The notes beneath the pieces were generated by a model that searched no databases, had not been told where the DNA came from, and worked only from the letters and a program-made list of their open reading frames with translations. From contig CALBGD010000318.1 of assembly GCA_937893735.1 (NCBI GenBank), forward strand, positions 1-7,941: a DNA stretch of 7,941 nt. Direction: 5' to 3'. The position numbers and the translations under genes were made by a program. This document shows, piece after piece, positions 4,097-7,941 of the stretch. Source of the stretch: an uncultured Clostridia bacterium. GTDB taxonomy: Bacteria > Bacillota > Clostridia > Oscillospirales > Ruminococcaceae. Position 1 is the stretch's first letter. Each line of letters opens with the position of its first letter.

Positions 4097-6307
4097 ATGA
4101 AAAAAAGAACGCTCAGATTTTACGGAGCGGCGCCGCTGCCGATAGTGATATACCTGCTGTCCGTTGCGGTCTCGCTGATGTATACGATATGCCGCAGGCA
4201 GTTCCTGCCGTGCGCTCTGATAATGTCCGCGCTGACGGCGGGGGGATTTTTCCTGTTCTATAAGCTGCGCACTCGCCCGAAAATCACCGCATCGCTGGTG
4301 CTTGGATTTATTACGGCGGCGTGGACCGCGGGCACGGCGGCTTCCGCATGGAGCCCCGGCGGCGACGTCAGCTTCATGGACTTCCTTTTCACTGCTTCGG
4401 CGCAGTTTGTGATACCGTATGCGGCTGCGGCCATATTCATTTTTTCGCTGATAATCGGGTTCATCGGGTTCTATTTCTCGGTGATGAGCCCGCGCCCCTG
4501 CTTCCTTATGCTGCTGACGTTCATTCCGCTGATACTCTCGGCGCGCACGGCAAGGGAGCTCCCCGCGTACTTCATGGCGATAATGGCGGGAGCCTTTGTC
4601 TGGGCTGCCGCGAATTCCTCGCAGTATGTCCCGAACACCATGACCGACCCGGACTGGCGCGCCCTTGCCGATTCCGGGAAGATACCGGATAAGCTGATAG
4701 GCGCTGTCCCGGAGGTCTTTGAGGATAAATCAGGCAGGCACAGGAGGGTGGCGTTATCCCTTGCGGCGGCGGTCCTTGCGGGACTTCTGGCGCTGATACT
4801 GCCGAAGAACACCGAAACTCCGCTGAAGAACCAACTCGACCACATGGCGCCGCAGCAGGGCGGCTACAATTACAACAACGCCCTGTCGAACTTTGTTAAC
4901 CATTCCTCCGTCAACACCGGAAACAACCAGAACACCGGAAACGTTCTGTTTACGGTAAAGACTGATACGCCGGGATATCTCAGGCGGTGGGTTTTTGACA
5001 GCTATTCCCCGGACGGCTGGACGGTGCTTGAAGAGTTCGACATGGGCTACGCCGGCTGGGAATACAATGCGGCAAATTCCGATATTCCCGGATTTATGGC
5101 CGATGTAAGCTCCGCACGGGATGAACTGCCGGAGGACATTCAGGCGCTTATCGCCGGTGAGACTTACATATCGGGCGGCAGGCAGACCATGACTATAAAC
5201 ATCATATCCGCTTCTTCCACCCGCGTGATTATCCACCCGGACAGAATGTACGACATAATTATGCCGGAGGAATGCGGCAGGACATACCGCACGAAACGCG
5301 AGGATTACTTCACGGAAGCGGCGATCCCGCAGTTCGGCTCGTATTATGTCTACTATTCAGTTCCTGTCGTGAATGAAGGCACTGCGGGTCTGGATTACTA
5401 CATATATGAAAAGCTGATTGACGCCGCGATGGATGCCAACATTATAACAAATGCGCGTTATTCCGCGCTGAAGAGCGAGTTCGCTGAGGTTCTCTCCTAC
5501 AGCTATGCCACTGCTTCTGACGGCGTAACACCGGAACTGGAGGCGCTGGCGCAGGAGATCACGGCGGGGCTTACCTCGGACTACGAAAAGGCGCAGGCGC
5601 TGGAAAAGTGGTTCGGCGAGGCGGGCTTCGTCTACGACCTTGCGTTCGTGCCGGAGCACACCGGCGTGGAATATTTCCTGAACGAAAGCAGGCGCGGCAT
5701 ATGCAGCGACTATGCCACCGCGCTGACCGTGCTTGCAAGGGCGGCGGGACTTACCGCGCGCTACTGCGAGGGCTTCACCATGCCGCAGAGCTGCTATAAT
5801 GCGGCTTCCGGGCTGTATGAGATAACCGGAAATCAGGCTCACGCCTGGACGCAGATATACATTACCGGCTCGGGCTGGATAGATTTCGACGGTACGCGCT
5901 ACGCAGCGGAAGCCGCAGACGAGGAGCTTCCGATGATATGGCTGTACATAGCGGCGGGAGCGGTCGTTCTGCTCATTCTGGCGGTGGTGTTCCGCAGGAA
6001 AATAGGCTGGCTGTGGTTCTGCATGACCTATTCTATGAGGAGCGGCGCCGGCAGGGTGCGCGGGGTCTATATCCGCGCCAGAAGCCTTGCGGCGGCGGTC
6101 TCGGGCAGGGAGGCTGACAGTATGTCCTGCGGCGAGGTAAGGCAGGTCATCTCCGGAAGCCTGAGTATGCCGGAGCAGGCAGAGCACATCTGCGCGGCGG
6201 CGGACGAACTGTTCTACTCACCGGAAAAGCGCACGGAGCGCGACACAAAGCCGCTTCTCAGGGAGCTTAAAGCCGTGATGAAGCGCAGAAGGGAGCTGAA
6301 AAAGTGA
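4097..6307 (+). CDS. Membrane-anchored transglutaminase-like protein (TgpA/YebA type)
   Basis: A 736-residue protein, about the length of B. subtilis YebA as I recall it. Seven hydrophobic segments occupy the first third (about 12-32, 36-54, 64-83, 103-128, 133-148, 156-172, 217-236). The basic loops KLRTRPK and SGRHRR fall on the predicted inner side. Residues about 238-612 would be extracellular and contain the transglutaminase core, with a Cys-His-Asp triad: GICSDYATA (Cys536), QAHAWTQIY (His582) and GWIDFDGT (Asp598). An eighth segment (613-632) returns to a basic cytosolic tail (633-736) in the place of the family's DUF4129-like region. An Asn-rich linker lies at 258-282. The substrate is unknown; the family may act in protein cross-linking, proteolysis or cell-wall processes. 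The ATG sits 1 base after the methyltransferase stop with no clear ribosome binding site, so translational coupling is likely. A DUF58 gene follows, as in many genomes. Confidence 0.9.
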   Translation: MKKRTLRFYGAAPLPIVIYLLSVAVSLMYTICRRQFLPCALIMSALTAGGFFLFYKLRTRPKITASLVLGFITAAWTAGTAASAWSPGGDVSFMDFLFTASAQFVIPYAAAAIFIFSLIIGFIGFYFSVMSPRPCFLMLLTFIPLILSARTARELPAYFMAIMAGAFVWAAANSSQYVPNTMTDPDWRALADSGKIPDKLIGAVPEVFEDKSGRHRRVALSLAAAVLAGLLALILPKNTETPLKNQLDHMAPQQGGYNYNNALSNFVNHSSVNTGNNQNTGNVLFTVKTDTPGYLRRWVFDSYSPDGWTVLEEFDMGYAGWEYNAANSDIPGFMADVSSARDELPEDIQALIAGETYISGGRQTMTINIISASSTRVIIHPDRMYDIIMPEECGRTYRTKREDYFTEAAIPQFGSYYVYYSVPVVNEGTAGLDYYIYEKLIDAAMDANIITNARYSALKSEFAEVLSYSYATASDGVTPELEALAQEITAGLTSDYEKAQALEKWFGEAGFVYDLAFVPEHTGVEYFLNESRRGICSDYATALTVLARAAGLTARYCEGFTMPQSCYNAASGLYEITGNQAHAWTQIYITGSGWIDFDGTRYAAEAADEELPMIWLYIAAGAVVLLILAVVFRRKIGWLWFCMTYSMRSGAGRVRGVYIRARSLAAAVSGREADSMSCGEVRQVISGSLSMPEQAEHICAAADELFYSPEKRTERDTKPLLRELKAVMKRRRELKK

Positions 6308-7263
6308 TGAAGCTGCACCCTGCGGGATTTATTCAGGCGCTCGCGTTTGTCGTGGTGTTCCTGCTTTTCATCAGCGGAGAAGCGGGCTGGATACTTATTT
6401 ATTGTATGCTGGCGGCTATTGCGGCTTCCATTGTCACCTGCGTGTTATCCCACAAGCATATCAGCGTGAGCTGCGGCAGCTTTGCGGGAGTGTATCAGCT
6501 CGGGCAGGAGGTCACGGCGGAGCTTCACGTCGGCGGGCGCGGGTTCTGTATTCTGCCGTTCGTTGTGATAAACGGATTTTTTATGGGAAAGCCGTTTTCT
6601 GCGCGGTGCTCCGTGTTCGGACGGCGCGGCGGCTGCGTGAAGATAACCATGCGCGCGGAGGAGTGCTGTCTCAATCGGCTTGATATAGAGCAGGTCCAGA
6701 TACGGGATTTCCTCGGGATAATCGTATTTTCTTCCCCGGTGCGCCCGGAGCCGGGCGCTGCCGCAGTGCTCCCGGCAATCGTGGAGTATTCCGGCCCGGA
6801 GGTCATACCGCCGCTTCTGCCCTCTGATGAGGACGAGGAGACCGAGCGCCCGGCGCTCTCCGGAGGAATGCCGGGGTATGAGCACCGGGGCTACGTCCCC
6901 GGGGATTCCCCGCGCAGGATAAACTATAAGCTCTCCGCGAAGAAGCGCACTCTGCTTGTCCGCAGGGACGAGGGCACCGCCACCGAGCGCGTTGAAATAG
7001 TCCTCGCCCCGGGAGCCGACTGCGCCTGCGCTGAGCAGGCTTTCGCCCTCTCGCAGAAGCTGATATCCGGCGGCGGGTCGGTGCGCGTGATTTTCGGCGG
7101 GGAGAGCTTCCCGGCGGCAAGCCCTGCGGAGGTCTATAAGCTGCGCGAGTGGCTCGCGTTCCGCGATCTGCACAGCGCCGGCGGCGGTTCAGGACTCAGC
7201 CGGAGCGCCAGCCTTTCCCATACCGTGGTGACGATTTCGCCTGAGGGTATAACGGTTCAGTAA
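6304..7263 (+). CDS. DUF58 domain-containing membrane protein
   Basis: A 319-residue protein. Two hydrophobic N-terminal segments (about 8-24 and 27-48) anchor it. A beta-rich middle follows, with RDFLG (134-138) in the position of the family's DPFGL-type motif. The defining DUF58 block GYEHRGYVPGDSPRRINYK runs from residue 191, continuing to LLVRRDEG at 224. The C-terminal part resembles a degenerate von Willebrand A-like fold. The start is either GTG at 6304, overlapping the upstream stop by 4 bases with GGGAG 8 bases before it, or ATG at 6307, as TGATG. Both imply tight coupling to the transglutaminase gene. DUF58 proteins usually travel with a MoxR AAA ATPase and a transglutaminase. The MoxR gene is absent here. 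The function is not established; it is probably an accessory of the membrane transglutaminase. Confidence 0.9.
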   Translation: MMKLHPAGFIQALAFVVVFLLFISGEAGWILIYCMLAAIAASIVTCVLSHKHISVSCGSFAGVYQLGQEVTAELHVGGRGFCILPFVVINGFFMGKPFSARCSVFGRRGGCVKITMRAEECCLNRLDIEQVQIRDFLGIIVFSSPVRPEPGAAAVLPAIVEYSGPEVIPPLLPSDEDEETERPALSGGMPGYEHRGYVPGDSPRRINYKLSAKKRTLLVRRDEGTATERVEIVLAPGADCACAEQAFALSQKLISGGGSVRVIFGGESFPAASPAEVYKLREWLAFRDLHSAGGGSGLSRSASLSHTVVTISPEGITVQ

Positions 7264-7274
7264 TATTTCACAGA

Positions 7275-7328
7275 AATCCGGAAAAATTCACAAAAAAATT
7301 TAAAAAACATCTAGCTTTTTTCCGGATT
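7275..7328 (+). promoter_or_regulatory. 12-bp inverted repeat in the ppdK promoter, candidate operator
   Basis: AATCCGGAAAAA (7275-7286) is exactly complementary to TTTTTCCGGATT (7317-7328). Arm centres are 42 bases apart, close to four helical turns. The right arm lies just upstream of the -10 of ppdK, so a protein bound to both arms could loop the DNA and block polymerase. As RNA it would be a 12-bp stem with a 30-base loop and no trailing U run, hence a poor terminator for the DUF58 gene. Confidence 0.55.
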
Positions 7329-7331
7329 ATC

Positions 7332-7340
7332 TGCTATAAT
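7332..7340 (+). promoter_or_regulatory. Extended -10 promoter of ppdK
   Basis: TGCTATAAT matches the extended -10 form TGnTATAAT. No good -35 is present at 16-18 bases upstream (TAGCTT at 7312-7317). That position falls in or beside the inverted repeat, so activity may rely on the extended -10 or an activator. Transcription from about 7347 would give a leader near 114 nt. Confidence 0.7.
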
Positions 7341-7372
7341 AAAAAGTGTGGCAGAGTGTACAGTTTTGGCTG

Positions 7373-7432
7373 GATAATGCTGCCAGCAGATTATCAAATA
7401 CGCAGACCGGCTCGTGCACGGGCAGATCTGCG
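7373..7432 (+). promoter_or_regulatory. Two-hairpin 5' leader of ppdK
   Basis: Hairpin 1 pairs GATAAT (7373-7378) plus CTG (7380-7382) with CAGATTATC (7387-7395), with one bulged G and a 4-base loop. Hairpin 2 pairs CGCAGA (7401-7406) with TCTGCG (7427-7432), with a GC-rich interior containing the palindrome CGTGCACG (7413-7420). The leader precedes the AGGAGG at 7446-7451. It has no U run and no riboswitch class that I can identify. Confidence 0.45.
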
Positions 7433-7445
7433 ATAATACAAATTC

Positions 7446-7459
7446 AGGAGGTATATACC
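7446..7459 (+). promoter_or_regulatory. Ribosome binding site of ppdK with adjoining palindrome
   Basis: AGGAGG (7446-7451) is a perfect Shine-Dalgarno sequence, 9 bases before the ATG. The 10-bp palindrome GGTATATACC (7450-7459) overlaps its last two bases and fills the spacer. This fixes the start at 7461. Confidence 0.85.
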
Positions 7460-7460
7460 A

Positions 7461-7941
7461 ATGGCAAACAAGTGGGTCTATATGTTCAGCGAAGGCGACA
7501 TGACCATGCGTAATCTCCTCGGCGGTAAGGGTGCAAACCTTGCTGAGATGACAAGCATCGGTCTCCCCGTTCCGCAGGGCTTCACGATCACAACAGAGGC
7601 TTGCACTCAGTACTATGAGGACGGCCGCAAGATCAACGACGAGATCATGGCTCAGGCTATGGAGGGCGTTAAGAAGATGGAGGAGATCAACGGCAAGAAG
7701 TTCGGCGATCTCAAGAATCCGCTTCTCGTTTCCGTTCGTTCCGGCGCCAGAGCTTCCATGCCCGGCATGATGGATACTATCCTTAACCTCGGTCTTAACG
7801 ACGACGTTGTTAACGCTATGATCGCAGGCAACCCCGATCCTAAGTTCGAGAGATTCGTTTACGACTCTTACAGACGCTTCATCCAGATGTTCTCTGACGT
7901 TGTTATGGAAGTTGGCAAGAAGTACTTCGAGCAGCTCATCG
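7461..7941 (+). CDS. ppdK: Pyruvate phosphate dikinase, N-terminal part (runs off the window)
   Basis: The first 160 codons are open to the window edge; the complete enzyme is usually about 870-880 residues. PPDK interconverts pyruvate, ATP and phosphate with PEP, AMP and pyrophosphate. In anaerobes it can work glycolytically or gluconeogenically. The N-terminal nucleotide-binding domain is clear: [13 protein letters not shown] at the start, [10 protein letters not shown] (21-30) with Lys23, GLPVPQGF (34-41), and [20 protein letters not shown] (91-110) with Arg93. Lys23 and Arg93 match the ATP-binding Lys22 and Arg92 of the Clostridium symbiosum enzyme. Codon use is strongly biased (GTT, CTC, AAG, GGC), unlike the GC-rich DUF58 gene just upstream, which suggests high expression. 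The gene has its own promoter, leader and perfect ribosome binding site. The swivelling histidine and PEP domains lie outside the window. Confidence 0.96.
   Translation, partial: MANKWVYMFSEGDMTMRNLLGGKGANLAEMTSIGLPVPQGFTITTEACTQYYEDGRKINDEIMAQAMEGVKKMEEINGKKFGDLKNPLLVSVRSGARASMPGMMDTILNLGLNDDVVNAMIAGNPDPKFERFVYDSYRRFIQMFSDVVMEVGKKYFEQLI

Noticed and set aside
5357..6187. A 276-codon minus-strand open frame inside the transglutaminase gene
   Set aside because: It is opposite the catalytic domain with its intact Cys-His-Asp motifs. The His/Arg-rich translation has no domain character.
7264..7460. A known riboswitch or a T-box in the ppdK leader
   Set aside because: No conserved core of a class I know, no T-box sequence and no alternative terminator with a U run are visible.
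1..7941. tRNA genes, rRNA, CRISPR arrays or insertion sequence transposases
   Set aside because: No cloverleaf, no regularly spaced direct repeats and no transposase or integrase motifs were seen on either strand.

Overview
The window looks like a chromosomal segment of an anaerobic Firmicute, most probably a Clostridia member close to Ruminococcus/Oscillospiraceae. The supports are a Bacillus/Clostridium-type Pgi, a pyruvate phosphate dikinase gene with strongly biased codons, a short zinc-ribbon L32, strong SigA-type promoters, AGGAGG-type ribosome binding sites and a standalone COG0116 THUMP RNA methyltransferase. Genus-level placement is inference. No phage, plasmid, CRISPR or defence genes are visible. 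The most unusual material is palindromic non-coding DNA in the first 900 bases.

Layout. Bases 1-172 form a non-coding element bounded by perfect 18-bp inverted repeats. The minus strand then carries three genes. rpmF (L32) is a single-gene unit with its own consensus promoter and terminator. Next comes an intergenic block of about 430 bases, holding the rpmF promoter and then five consecutive palindromes. After it, read right to left on the minus strand, lies a probable two-gene transcript: pgi (glucose-6-phosphate isomerase) followed by a small P-loop protein of unknown function. A divergent promoter region (about 2690-2976) separates pgi from a plus-strand operon.

The plus-strand operon is: a THUMP-domain 23S rRNA methyltransferase (YpsC/RlmL-like); a 736-residue membrane transglutaminase-like protein (TgpA/YebA type) starting 1 base after it; and a DUF58 protein overlapping the transglutaminase stop. 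The last two form the widespread transglutaminase/DUF58 envelope module, here without the usual MoxR ATPase and in swapped order. After a regulatory region with a 12-bp inverted repeat and a structured leader, ppdK begins and runs off the right edge.

Functionally, pgi (upper glycolysis) and ppdK (PEP/pyruvate interconversion, PPi-linked in anaerobes) are central carbon genes with highly expressed-style codons and structured leaders. rpmF and ypsC serve the ribosome. The transglutaminase/DUF58 pair probably acts at the cell envelope. All functional assignments come from sequence motifs read by eye; no database search was run.
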